NCBI GenBank assembly: GCA_964532465.1
Contig: CAZHHX010000002.1
Span: 62,001-126,000, forward strand
Reading direction: 5' to 3'
From: JAPLKB01 sp964532465
Lineage (GTDB): Bacteria; Desulfobacterota; Syntrophorhabdia; Syntrophorhabdales; Syntrophorhabdaceae
DNA: 64,000 nucleotides
Shown here: positions 7,398 through 15,782 of the stretch, one piece after another
Position numbering within the stretch: the stretch's first letter is position 1
Layout of the letters: each line of letters opens with the position of its first letter
The notes under the pieces: generated by a model
Told to the model about the DNA's origin: nothing
The model's input: the letters and a program-made list of their open reading frames with translations, nothing else
Database searches by the model: none
Program-made: the position numbers and the translations under genes

Positions 7398-7409
7398 AAG
7401 GTATGAATA

Positions 7410-8993
7410 ATGACTCTCTCTGATCAGATTATAGAATTACGGCAAAGGATGGAGAAAACCGGCGTCGGTTTGAAGAACACCTTATCTGTAATTGACATGA
7501 CATTCGAAGACCAGATAAAAAGGCTTGACGCATCGTCCCCTTATGAAACTTTCAAAGGCCTCAGCACGTTAATTGACAGGACTGTTCGAGGAACCAAAAT
7601 TGAGCGTTTTCTTCCCGGAGACAGCTCCCGGCATTTTCATACCCTTGAAATCCATACGGAAAATGGAGAAATCCTCGGCTATCTCAACATGTTATACATG
7701 AAAAGATATATCCCCTGCTACTATCTTATTTATGTTGAAGTCATGCCTTCATTTCGTGGATTGGGCCTGGGCAACAAGATTCTCAACGCTTTTATAGAGT
7801 TTTTAAGAGAAAGAAAGGCAATCGGACTTCTGGACAATATTGTTCCCCATGAAGACCCTGCATATGAAATTTATACCAGACTCGGCTGGAACACTCTTGA
7901 GGATTTTGTCGGAAACGATATGCCTGAAGAATGGCAGAATTATATGATCTTTGTACCGGAAACCGTTATGTTGCATAACCTGAAGGACAATCTGAGCAGG
8001 ACGCTCTTTAACCTTAAGAAAAAGAAGGCCTTCATAGATATGCATGATAACGAGGATATGGTAAAGAGAACAATTGAAGAATTCCATGCCGTCTATGAAT
8101 CCCTGACCAGGCTTTTCAATGAGGAGCTTGGATCAGGCGTTTCAACGCCTCTCATGCGCTTTATGTTTACGCGCTTTACTACAAAATTCTTAGGTTTTCA
8201 AAGACGCATCTCAACGCTTATCGGTTATACAGGCGGAGAATCTCTCGGGCAGATATCCTTCCCGGACAGTATCAGAGAACTTCCTATTCAGCCTTATTCC
8301 TTATGGAATCTTGATGAGGAGGATGCGGGCATATGGGGAGACGAAGGCGTCCTTCGAAGTCTGCCGGCAAGACTTAAAGAATATCCCACATCTTTTATTG
8401 AAGATTTGCCCTTTTATCGAAGACCTTATCTGTATAGCTGTCAGGAAAATACGGAAGCATGGCCGCGACAATTACTCAAGATATCCGATCTCCACGGTTT
8501 TGGTTTTGATCCTACAAGATTGAAAGAATTCCATCACGAAGGACAGGATTACATATTCGAGCGGATATCGCCTATCTTTTTTTCCGCCATTGTCAGACAG
8601 CGGACATTCTTGAAGAAAATCGAAAAATCTCTGTCAGGACTGAGAATTCGAGACGCAATAATAAAGATTAATCCTATTCTCCTTATCTTTCGCGACAGCG
8701 GAAATATTTATGTTTTACGAAAGAAAGTGGAAGGAGTGCATTCCCAGGAAGCTCTGGATCAGATAAAAACAGTGCCGTATTTAAGGGAAATAAATCGAGG
8801 CATAGGCGTTGACCGTGTAATAAAAAATACGATAAAGGATACAAGAGACTGGCTCAAAAAGAAATTCCATTCAGGGTTCAAGCAGGAAATAGAAGATTTG
8901 ACATATTTTGTCCCATGGGACATTAAAAATAACCTTTCCAGGGTAAATGTTCATGTTTCAGGGATTTCATTGGGTACCTTATGGATAGCATAG
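7410..8993 (+). CDS. GNAT-domain protein with long C-terminal extension
   Basis: The 527-residue protein has a GNAT acetyltransferase domain at about residues 60-185. The acetyl-CoA motif is RGLGLGNKILNAF, in the order expected (VEVMPSFRGLGLGNKI, then DPAYEIYTRLGW). The remaining 340 residues are helical and match no domain I know. The start follows an AAGGT box by 8 bases and comes directly after a terminator. A terminator at 9157 separates it from the acyl-CoA synthetase gene. A plausible role is protein lysine acylation, given the neighbouring Sir2 and ligase, but no substrate is shown and the C-terminal part may define another activity. Confidence 0.7.
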   Translation: MTLSDQIIELRQRMEKTGVGLKNTLSVIDMTFEDQIKRLDASSPYETFKGLSTLIDRTVRGTKIERFLPGDSSRHFHTLEIHTENGEILGYLNMLYMKRYIPCYYLIYVEVMPSFRGLGLGNKILNAFIEFLRERKAIGLLDNIVPHEDPAYEIYTRLGWNTLEDFVGNDMPEEWQNYMIFVPETVMLHNLKDNLSRTLFNLKKKKAFIDMHDNEDMVKRTIEEFHAVYESLTRLFNEELGSGVSTPLMRFMFTRFTTKFLGFQRRISTLIGYTGGESLGQISFPDSIRELPIQPYSLWNLDEEDAGIWGDEGVLRSLPARLKEYPTSFIEDLPFYRRPYLYSCQENTEAWPRQLLKISDLHGFGFDPTRLKEFHHEGQDYIFERISPIFFSAIVRQRTFLKKIEKSLSGLRIRDAIIKINPILLIFRDSGNIYVLRKKVEGVHSQEALDQIKTVPYLREINRGIGVDRVIKNTIKDTRDWLKKKFHSGFKQEIEDLTYFVPWDIKNNLSRVNVHVSGISLGTLWIA

Positions 8994-9156
8994 ATATGCG
9001 GAGCGTTGACTATACATTAATGAACAGAACTGATATTCAAAGACCTTTTATTACATCGGACTATTCAAGCTTCGTATTCTACAGGACTGATTTTATATTT
9101 TTCAGCTTTTTTAGCTGTACGGGTCCGCCATAGGCCTTTATGTTTTTTATTTACAA

Positions 9157-9191
9157 GGCTCTGTGCGGATCAACCGTGCAGAGCCTTTTTT
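9157..9191 (+). terminator. Intrinsic terminator before the acyl-CoA synthetase gene
   Basis: GGCTCTG (9157-9163) pairs with CAGAGCC (9179-9185), with a further GCGG/CCGT interaction inside, and is followed by TTTTTTATTT. It rules out the long upstream extension of the next reading frame, whose first ATG-like start would lie inside this hairpin. Confidence 0.75.
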
Positions 9192-9225
9192 ATTTCATAT
9201 TAAAACAAAAAAAGGAGGGTATTTT

Positions 9226-11307
9226 ATGTTAGACGCATTATTTAAACCAAGGGCAGTAGCTGTTATCGGCGCTTCTGCAAAAGAACTTCACATCGGCAAT
9301 CAAATCATCAGGAATCTGCTGGAATTCGGGTATAAAGGAAGTGTTTACCCTATCAACCCTAAGGCGGATGAGATTCGGGGAATCAAGGCATACAAATCCA
9401 TTCTGGATGTACCCACCGAGGTTGACGTGGTACACATGGCCATCCCGGCATCCTTTGTACCGCAGGCGATTGAGGATTGCGGAAAGAAAGGAGTCAGGAT
9501 GGTTGTCCTCAATGGAGGAGGCTTCTCGGAAACCGGTTCTATAGGAGCAGCAATAGAAGAAGATTGCATGATAAGGGCCAAACAGCATGACATCAGGATA
9601 TTCGGTCCAAACTGCCAGGGAATTATTAATACCGATCCTGATGTCAGGGCTTACTGTAATTTTACATTCACAAAACCGGAAGCAGGCTCGCTCTCCATAG
9701 TAGCCTTAAGCGGCGGCGTTGCTTCATTTATCCACCAGGCATTTGCCGATATGGGCATCGGGACCAGACTATACGCATCAAATGGAAATGCCTGTGACAT
9801 TTCAATCCCGGAAATTATTCAATACTTTGGAGAAGACAAGAAAACACGGGTAATAGTGCTATATGTGGAAGGATTGAAGGAGCCTCGCGCCTTCCTTAAA
9901 GCTGCACGAATAACAGCGGCAAAGAAACCGATTCTTGCCATGAAGGCAGGACGCACAGAAGAAGGAGCCAGAGCAGCTTCTTCTCATACCGGGGGCATTG
10001 CAAAACAGGAGATAACCACTGATCTGATCTTTGAAAAAGCAGGCATTATCAGCTTCAGAGATGAGGCGGAACTGTGCCAGGCCGGGGCTCTTTTTGCAAC
10101 ACAGCCCATTCCCCGGGGAAACCGGGTAGGCGTTATAACAAATACAGGAGGCCCTGCTGTTATTGCAGCAGACGTGCTTGCAGCATGCGGTCTTAAAATA
10201 CCCCCTCTTTCAGAAAAAACTGCATTATCATTAAAAGACAAATTATTTCCAGAGGCCTCGATCAACAATCCTTTAGACGTGCTGGCCACTGCAGAGGCTC
10301 ACCACTTCAGGGCTGCCATAGACTGCATGATGGAAGAAGAAGAAATAGACAGCATTTATATCAATTTTGTTACAGCGCCTTTTGTTGATCCCGACAGTAT
10401 TGCTGAAGAAATTGTTGAAGCAAACAAACAGCACAAAAAACCTATCGTATGTAATCTTATGACAGACAAAAGCCAATGGACCCGGACCGTGAGCATACTC
10501 AAGGACGGCGGAGTTCCCATTTATGATTTCCCCGGCGCAGGCGCAAAAGCCCTTGCAGCGTTGACAAAATATGCCGAGATTCGTCAGCGTAAAACCGGCA
10601 AAGTCAAACAGTTCAAGGATACAAATAAATTGAAGGCAAAGGCTATTATTGAAGAAGCACGGTCTGCAGGAAGAAAATTTCTCTCCGCTGCCGAGGTCTA
10701 TGGAATCCTTGAAGTTTATAAGATACCTGTTGCGGAGTGGCAGACAGCAAGCAGCATCGCTGATGCAGAGAAAGCCGCTGCCGGGATAGGATTCCCTGTG
10801 GTTGTCAAAGTAGATTCGGAATCCATCATTCATAAGAGCGATGAGGGCGGTGTAGCCATAAATCTTCAGAATGTACGTTCTGTAAGATCGGCTGTAATAA
10901 AAATGAAAAATAAATTCAGCAATATAAAGGGCCTGAAGTTTCTTGTCCAGAAATACCTCCCCAATGGCATGGAAGTCATTGTAGGGGCAAAGGCTGAAGA
11001 AGGGCTTGGGCATCTTATTATGTTCGGCATGGGCGGCATCAATGTTGAAATTATGAGGGATACAGTTTTCAGGTTGTCCCCTGTAACTACCATGGATACA
11101 CAGGAAATGTTCTCATCTTTAAAGGCTGGGCCGGCACTCAATGCCGTGAGAGGCAGAAAAGGCATAGATAAAAGAGGGATTGCAGAGATTATCCAACGCA
11201 TCTCACAATTGGTTGTCGAAGTGCCTGAAATTCAGGAATTGGATCTTAACCCAATAATTGCTTACGAAAACCATGTCTGCGTTGCAGATGCCAGAATAAT
11301 TTTATAA
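9226..11307 (+). CDS. ADP-forming acyl-CoA synthetase (acetate-CoA ligase type)
   Basis: The 693-residue single-chain enzyme has alpha and beta parts fused. An N-terminal CoA-binding Rossmann domain (PRAVAVIGASAKELHIGN; IFGPNCQGI) is followed by the succinyl-CoA-ligase-like domain with the phosphohistidine loop SSHTGGIAKQ. The C-terminal ATP-grasp part contains PVVVKVDSESIIHKSDEGGV, GMEVIVGAK and ELDLNPI. It interconverts acyl-CoA, ADP and phosphate with acid, CoA and ATP, so it can conserve energy in fermentative or syntrophic metabolism. Start 9226 is chosen because AGGAGGG lies 7 bases upstream. The family includes enzymes regulated by lysine acylation, which fits the nearby GNAT and Sir2 genes. 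Substrate (acetate, aryl or branched acid) is not determined. Confidence 0.92.
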   Translation: MLDALFKPRAVAVIGASAKELHIGNQIIRNLLEFGYKGSVYPINPKADEIRGIKAYKSILDVPTEVDVVHMAIPASFVPQAIEDCGKKGVRMVVLNGGGFSETGSIGAAIEEDCMIRAKQHDIRIFGPNCQGIINTDPDVRAYCNFTFTKPEAGSLSIVALSGGVASFIHQAFADMGIGTRLYASNGNACDISIPEIIQYFGEDKKTRVIVLYVEGLKEPRAFLKAARITAAKKPILAMKAGRTEEGARAASSHTGGIAKQEITTDLIFEKAGIISFRDEAELCQAGALFATQPIPRGNRVGVITNTGGPAVIAADVLAACGLKIPPLSEKTALSLKDKLFPEASINNPLDVLATAEAHHFRAAIDCMMEEEEIDSIYINFVTAPFVDPDSIAEEIVEANKQHKKPIVCNLMTDKSQWTRTVSILKDGGVPIYDFPGAGAKALAALTKYAEIRQRKTGKVKQFKDTNKLKAKAIIEEARSAGRKFLSAAEVYGILEVYKIPVAEWQTASSIADAEKAAAGIGFPVVVKVDSESIIHKSDEGGVAINLQNVRSVRSAVIKMKNKFSNIKGLKFLVQKYLPNGMEVIVGAKAEEGLGHLIMFGMGGINVEIMRDTVFRLSPVTTMDTQEMFSSLKAGPALNAVRGRKGIDKRGIAEIIQRISQLVVEVPEIQELDLNPIIAYENHVCVADARIIL

Positions 11308-11322
11308 CCAAAGTGCTGTCCA

Positions 11323-11369
11323 ATGACTGCAAAGACAATAATAGTTCATTTTATTGCCTTTGCAGTCAT
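11323..11369 (+). terminator. Perfect 12-bp hairpin after the acyl-CoA synthetase gene
   Basis: ATGACTGCAAAG (11323-11334) is exactly complementary to CTTTGCAGTCAT (11358-11369) with a 23-base loop. No strong T-tract follows, so this may be a 3'-end stabiliser or weak terminator. Confidence 0.5.
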
Positions 11370-11514
11370 CTCTATTCATATAGTAATTCTCTTGTTTTTT
11401 CGGCAATCTGAGCCCGCTTTATATAATACATTTTGCAGATGCTGTCCCCGATAAACCTATTGATTAATTCAATATAAATTATGATATCTTTACACAGAAA
11501 CAAATAAAGAAAAG

Positions 11515-13059
11515 ATGAAGTATTTTCCTCCGGGGGCTTTAAAAAGTATGCTTTTAATATATTCAATTGTCTCTTTTGTTATCCTTGTTTTCTATTCTGT
11601 CAGTTTTGAATTTAAATTTTATTCTCACTTCATAATAAGCCAGATAGCGCATGGCGTTTCAGGAGGTAAAATATATTTTTTTCTTATTTATTTTTCCCTG
11701 TGCTTTCTTGTCCTTTATTTCAAAAGAAATCAAAAAGCTGTTGTTCCTATCAACAAAAAGGTTTTATGGATTTCAATATCATTCATGATTTCAGGCATGC
11801 TCTCATCCCTTTGCTCATATGTGCATTATATTACAAAATATGATCTGCCCATAGGTTCATATGCTTTTCACTTTAGGGGTATTTATAATTCTATAAATTA
11901 CTTTCCCCATATACATACTTCTAAACTGTATCTCTATAAAATTTCATGTTTAACGGGTTTTGACCGGTTTTTAATAAATATGGACGACGGAAGAGCTTTT
12001 GTTAATGTTATTCCCGCGATTTATCCATATTTAACTGCAATTTCCACCATATACCTGATTGGAGCCTTCACTTTTTATTTAATTCCTTTTACAGTAAACA
12101 AATGGGACAACAAATTCAGAACGGGCATAGCGATAATTGCAGTTTTTGCAAGCCATTCAATAATCAAGTGCCTGTCGGACGGGGGCCCTTTTGCTTACGA
12201 TTTTCTCATCAGTCTTGGTGTTTTGTCTGTTTTAATAAATTCACAAAGCCCCGAGGAGGTAATGCTGTTCTTAAAAAAGAGAGTTAAGGTATTCTTTTGG
12301 GCAACTTTCTTAATCCTGTCTTTATTATTTTACCTTGATCCGTATCTCGGAATATTGACTTACACACTAAAGCACGGCATGGCTTTTTTAGCTATCCTGA
12401 TGCTTATATATTTTATAACAACAGGAAAGGAATTCAAAAATAGATTGATTTTTGCCTCAATAATTGCCGTATTGGCTTGTTATATCCTCTACAACATATC
12501 CGCCAAGTTTTTTGTTTATATCAGACCTTTTTTGTCCTTTGTTAATAATGATGCCGTTATCCATTATTTTCATTACAAGGGCGATAAACTACCGGAAATA
12601 ATAAGAAAGGGAAACATAATATTTAAAGACGATTTTGTTGATATTTATAGATACAAAACCAAAAAGAAAGAGAATATTCTTGAAATATATAAAGTATTTA
12701 ATGAAAATCCTTATAGAAACAGACATGTAGCCATAATGTCTGTTGATAGAAAAAAAGTGAGTGGCATCTTCGCAGAGATAACAATACTGAATTTAAATAG
12801 CGTAAAGATTATATTGCCGACAACCGGGGTCTTTCAATTGAATTTAACAAATAAAAATCTCGATAAAATGAATTTCTATGCTGAGATGATCTTTCATTCT
12901 GTATATTTCCCCCCTTTGGCCAAATCAGAAGATACCGGTATAACCTTGCTTGATGAAAACCATAAATTTGTCATGTATTATTTTGTTAATAGATTCTTAA
13001 ATTATTACGGAATAAACGAATTTATCTTTATCCCCTTCGGATTCTACAGCAAACCCTAA
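11515..13059 (+). CDS. Polytopic membrane protein of unknown function
   Basis: The 514-residue protein has about ten hydrophobic helices in its first 340 residues. The C-terminal region of about 170 residues is soluble and probably outside or at the membrane face. I recognise no conserved catalytic motif. Base composition is clearly more AT-rich than the flanking acyl-CoA synthetase and nitrilase genes, which hints at a different origin. It converges with a pilin-like gene and the two stop codons overlap by four bases. The ribosome-binding site is weak (AAAGAAAAG). It could be an exported-polymer or glycosylation-type membrane protein, but nothing in the sequence proves it. Confidence 0.6.
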   Translation: MKYFPPGALKSMLLIYSIVSFVILVFYSVSFEFKFYSHFIISQIAHGVSGGKIYFFLIYFSLCFLVLYFKRNQKAVVPINKKVLWISISFMISGMLSSLCSYVHYITKYDLPIGSYAFHFRGIYNSINYFPHIHTSKLYLYKISCLTGFDRFLINMDDGRAFVNVIPAIYPYLTAISTIYLIGAFTFYLIPFTVNKWDNKFRTGIAIIAVFASHSIIKCLSDGGPFAYDFLISLGVLSVLINSQSPEEVMLFLKKRVKVFFWATFLILSLLFYLDPYLGILTYTLKHGMAFLAILMLIYFITTGKEFKNRLIFASIIAVLACYILYNISAKFFVYIRPFLSFVNNDAVIHYFHYKGDKLPEIIRKGNIIFKDDFVDIYRYKTKKKENILEIYKVFNENPYRNRHVAIMSVDRKKVSGIFAEITILNLNSVKIILPTTGVFQLNLTNKNLDKMNFYAEMIFHSVYFPPLAKSEDTGITLLDENHKFVMYYFVNRFLNYYGINEFIFIPFGFYSKP

Positions 13060-13523
13060 AAATCCTGATATGAAGCGGTCAGTGAAGGGCCCTCCCGGTT
13101 AAAACTTACAATTAAAATTGCTCCGCTTTTAAATTGAAACTGCATTTGCCTGCATCCGCCGTCAGGACAGGGATAGTCTCTAATTGTCGAAGGATTATCA
13201 ATTTTAAAAATTCCGCTAATCTGCTTGTCCATAATCAAAGTTTCTCTTCCGCTAATACCCATGCTGTCGTTAGCCACTTTCACAAAACTGGGGATTGAAA
13301 CCTGATCTCGAAAATACTTTAAGCTTCCTCCTTTTAGAACATAGTTAGAAAAATAAATATTCAAGGCAGATCTCATTGCACCAAGAAAGCCGTCTGCCGC
13401 GCCTTTTTCACTACTCTTCCTCATGTCTAAATATTTAGGAACGGCTACTGCCGCAAGGATACCAAGGATTACAATAATTATAATCAGTTCAATTAAAGTA
13501 AAGCCTTTTTTGTTGGCTTCCAA
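13056..13523 (-). CDS. Type IV pilin-like protein (prepilin leader)
   Basis: The 155-residue protein begins MEANKKGFTLIELIIIIVIL: a short basic leader, the prepilin-peptidase site G/FTLIE and a long hydrophobic helix, as in type IV pilins and type II secretion pseudopilins. The mature part has two cysteines (CPDGGC) near the C-terminus that may form the disulfide loop. No other pilus or secretion genes are nearby, so it is an orphan subunit here. A hairpin with a T-tract (13627-13656) lies upstream of it on the opposite strand. Confidence 0.85.
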   Translation of the reverse strand: MEANKKGFTLIELIIIIVILGILAAVAVPKYLDMRKSSEKGAADGFLGAMRSALNIYFSNYVLKGGSLKYFRDQVSIPSFVKVANDSMGISGRETLIMDKQISGIFKIDNPSTIRDYPCPDGGCRQMQFQFKSGAILIVSFNREGPSLTASYQDF

Positions 13524-13792
13524 TAGACCCCCTAAATTATTGATTTAGTCTTTATGAAAGCAAATAATGTGCCATATCAATAATTACTAAAAATCCTTTG
13601 TCAGGAGTGTTTTATAGAGAGTGTGTTATTGAATATCCTATCAATAAAACACATTTTTTGTTCAACAGCTACAAAAAGTGTAGTTTGCCGATTTGTGAGT
13701 CTGCAAACACCGTATATTATATAAATGGAAACAAAGTAATAGCGGCCCGTCTTTCTTTGTCAACTGCGCTGTCATTCGCTGGAACAGGATAA

Positions 13793-14587
13793 TCAGACAT
13801 TCCGGTACATCTCCGGTCTTCTGTCACGAAAAAGATCATTAAAGGGAGTCAAGGATTTGTCTTTGGCCTTTTCCGGGGAGATGTCCACTATTTCCAGCGA
13901 TTCTGCGTTTTCCGAGGCCTTGGCGCACACAACGCTGTCCGGCGAGACGATTTGGCTTGTACCGATAAACTTCAGAGTTTGTCCTTCTTTCCTGCTCTCC
14001 GTGCCTACCCTGTTTGCTGTTACGGCATAAACCCTGTTTTCAAGACAACGGATGGGCATGGCAGCAGGGCAGTAAGGCAAAACGAGATTAGCCGGATGGG
14101 CAACCACTTCTGCGCCTTTCAGTGCAAGAGTCCTCATTGATTCAGGGAACATCCAGTCAAAACATATCATAATGCCTATCTCGCCGATGCCCGTATGAAA
14201 AATCTCGAAACCAGTATCGCCGGGTTTAAACCAGAGTTTCTCTTCGAAAAAGAGATGTGTTTTACGGTAGACACCGATGTATCCTTCAGGCCCGGTCAGA
14301 ATGGCCGAATTGTAAAACCTTCCCTCATGTTTTTCAGGAAGCCCTGCCACGATATACATACCCTTGCTGCGTGACAGTCCGGCCAGCATTTCTGTAGTAT
14401 AGCCATTAGGTATTTGCTCTGAAAGTCGGTCAACTTCATCATGGGAGATGAACTGATAACCGGTTGCAAAGAGTTCCGGAAGCACAATAAGTTCAGCACC
14501 AACATCTTTAAGGACATGCAAGACTTTGTCGATGTTCCTCTCTTTTTCCCCGAAAACAGGCTTAAACTGGTAGAAACCGGCCCTCAT
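13793..14587 (-). CDS. Carbon-nitrogen hydrolase (nitrilase superfamily)
   Basis: The 264-residue protein carries the Glu-Lys-Cys catalytic triad: Glu in IVLPELFATGY (about residue 39), Lys in YRKTHLFFEE (about 111) and Cys in GIMICFDWMFPES (about 143). Such enzymes cleave amide or nitrile bonds; close relatives include omega-amidases and carbamoylputrescine hydrolases. The substrate is undetermined. It is transcribed alone and ends next to a short intergenic region shared with tRNA-Phe. Confidence 0.88.
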   Translation of the reverse strand: MRAGFYQFKPVFGEKERNIDKVLHVLKDVGAELIVLPELFATGYQFISHDEVDRLSEQIPNGYTTEMLAGLSRSKGMYIVAGLPEKHEGRFYNSAILTGPEGYIGVYRKTHLFFEEKLWFKPGDTGFEIFHTGIGEIGIMICFDWMFPESMRTLALKGAEVVAHPANLVLPYCPAAMPIRCLENRVYAVTANRVGTESRKEGQTLKFIGTSQIVSPDSVVCAKASENAESLEIVDISPEKAKDKSLTPFNDLFRDRRPEMYRNV

Positions 14588-14689
14588 AGCGTAAGATCAT
14601 AACATCATAACAGTTCTGCGGCAAGCCCGAAATTAAAGGCACTAATATCTTGACATAGGGTAAGCAGTTATGTTTTAAATAAAAACAAT

Positions 14690-14762
14690 GCCGAGGTAGC
14701 TCAGTCGGTAGAGCAGGGGACTGAAAATCCCCGTGTCAGCGGTTCAATTCCGTTCCTCGGCA
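14690..14762 (+). tRNA. tRNA-Phe (GAA)
   Basis: The cloverleaf is complete over 73 bases. The acceptor stem is GCCGAGG/CCTCGGC, the anticodon stem GGGGA/TCCCC with loop CTGAAAA (anticodon GAA), and the T-arm carries GTTCAATTC. CCA is not encoded. A -35 TTGACA lies at 14650-14655 with a TTTTAA-type -10 about 17 bases on. The decayed mobile island directly downstream suggests the tRNA 3' end served as an integration site, but no duplicated tRNA tail was found. Confidence 0.97.
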
Positions 14763-14966
14763 TTTTACATAAATTATGCATTCAGTGACTTGCATATAAA
14801 ATGTAATTTTTAGTTAATCTTCTATTTCATCTTAAACTAATTCTTACCGCTTTTTACCACTTTTATTATTTCAAACCACTCTTGTCCAAAATAGATTTTA
14901 AAGGAAGCCCCAATCAGGTAGAATTGAATTGAGCAGAAACAAAAAAACCTGAAAGAGGGGCATCCT

Positions 14967-15131
14967 ATGAATAAGTTTAACAGCATATTCGGTCAGATTC
15001 TACAGATATTCTCGAAAAGGGAGTTTCAGAACGCTGTGGTGGAAATGAAAGCAGAGAGAAGAGTAAAAGGATTCACCTGCTGGGAGCAATTTGTTGCAAT
15101 GTTAAGCATACACGAACAGCTATACGGATAA
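14967..15131 (+). pseudogene. IS4-type transposase N-terminal remnant
   Basis: A 54-codon frame reads MNKFNSIFGQILQIFSKREF... and includes FTCWEQFVAML. This is the DUF4372 N-terminal domain that begins many IS4-family transposases (usual full length about 370-400 residues). The frame stops at 15129-15131 and no catalytic DDE part follows. A purine-rich GAAAGAGGGG lies upstream. It is an inactive leftover of an insertion sequence; no terminal repeats can be defined. Confidence 0.75.
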
Positions 15132-15471
15132 AACAATGCAAGATCACCTCTAATAATCGGTCGGACTAATAAACTCTATTTTGAAAGTTGTTTTTCGGTT
15201 TTTAGAACATATATATCAATTGATACAGCTTCTTTGCGGAAGGAGTGTTGGTAGGTTTGGCTCTGCCATAGAATCCCGTCATGTCCACTACCTATATTCA
15301 AGTAATGCACTTTGAAGCAGAATTCACCAACTGACAGGAGAAGTATGTAGTGAAAAAGGCGTACGCTCAACGAGATTTTATATGAATTATTTTTAGTAAA
15401 AATTACTTGACAGGAGGAGCATAGGACGTCCCCAAAGGTTCCCCCCTGGGGGTTTCTTCTTATTCCTGTCT
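15132..15471. other. Intergenic stretch in the decayed island
   Basis: No supported gene is seen. A 64-codon minus-strand frame (15176-15370, containing HYLNIGSGHDGILWQ) has no good ribosome-binding site and no recognised family; it may be a fragment of a further degraded gene downstream of the lipoprotein. Confidence 0.3.
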
Positions 15472-15768
15472 CTAGTTATAGAATCCGGTTCTAAAATAAC
15501 ATAAATCTGGTGAACTAATAAATTGCCAAGAAATAATATTTTGTGTTTTGTTGTCGACAAAATATGCCCATTGACATCCTGTGTTTTTATACTCGTAGAA
15601 ATATTCACTTTTATCATCATCAATTTGTGTTATCCTATAAGGCTTTGGCACAGAAACATGCCAAAGAGGACGCCCAATAGAATTGTTTCTATAGTCAACA
15701 AAAGCTTTGTGTGAAACACAACTAATGACGAAAGGCAAAAGTACAAATATCAACAACTTTGACTTCAT
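15472..15768 (-). CDS. Small lipoprotein downstream of the RHS fragment
   Basis: The 98-residue protein starts MKSKLLIFVLLPFVISCVSH, a lipoprotein signal peptide with the lipobox VISC. The mature part is about 80 residues with aromatic residues and two further cysteines. It begins 14 bases after the RHS C-terminal fragment on the same strand, the usual place for an immunity or accessory protein of a polymorphic toxin. No family is recognised and immunity function is only suggested by position. Confidence 0.5.
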   Translation of the reverse strand: MKSKLLIFVLLPFVISCVSHKAFVDYRNNSIGRPLWHVSVPKPYRITQIDDDKSEYFYEYKNTGCQWAYFVDNKTQNIISWQFISSPDLCYFRTGFYN

Positions 15769-15782
15769 GGGTTTTAAGCTCC

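Noticed and set aside
10273..11013. 246-codon minus-strand ORF inside the acyl-CoA synthetase gene
   Set aside because: It is the antisense shadow of a conserved enzyme; its translation is phenylalanine- and cysteine-rich with no family resemblance.
13607..13660. Terminator-like hairpin on the plus strand
   Set aside because: Arms TATTGA/TCAATA and a T-run are present, but no plus-strand gene ends nearby; left as an unassigned structure and not listed as a feature.
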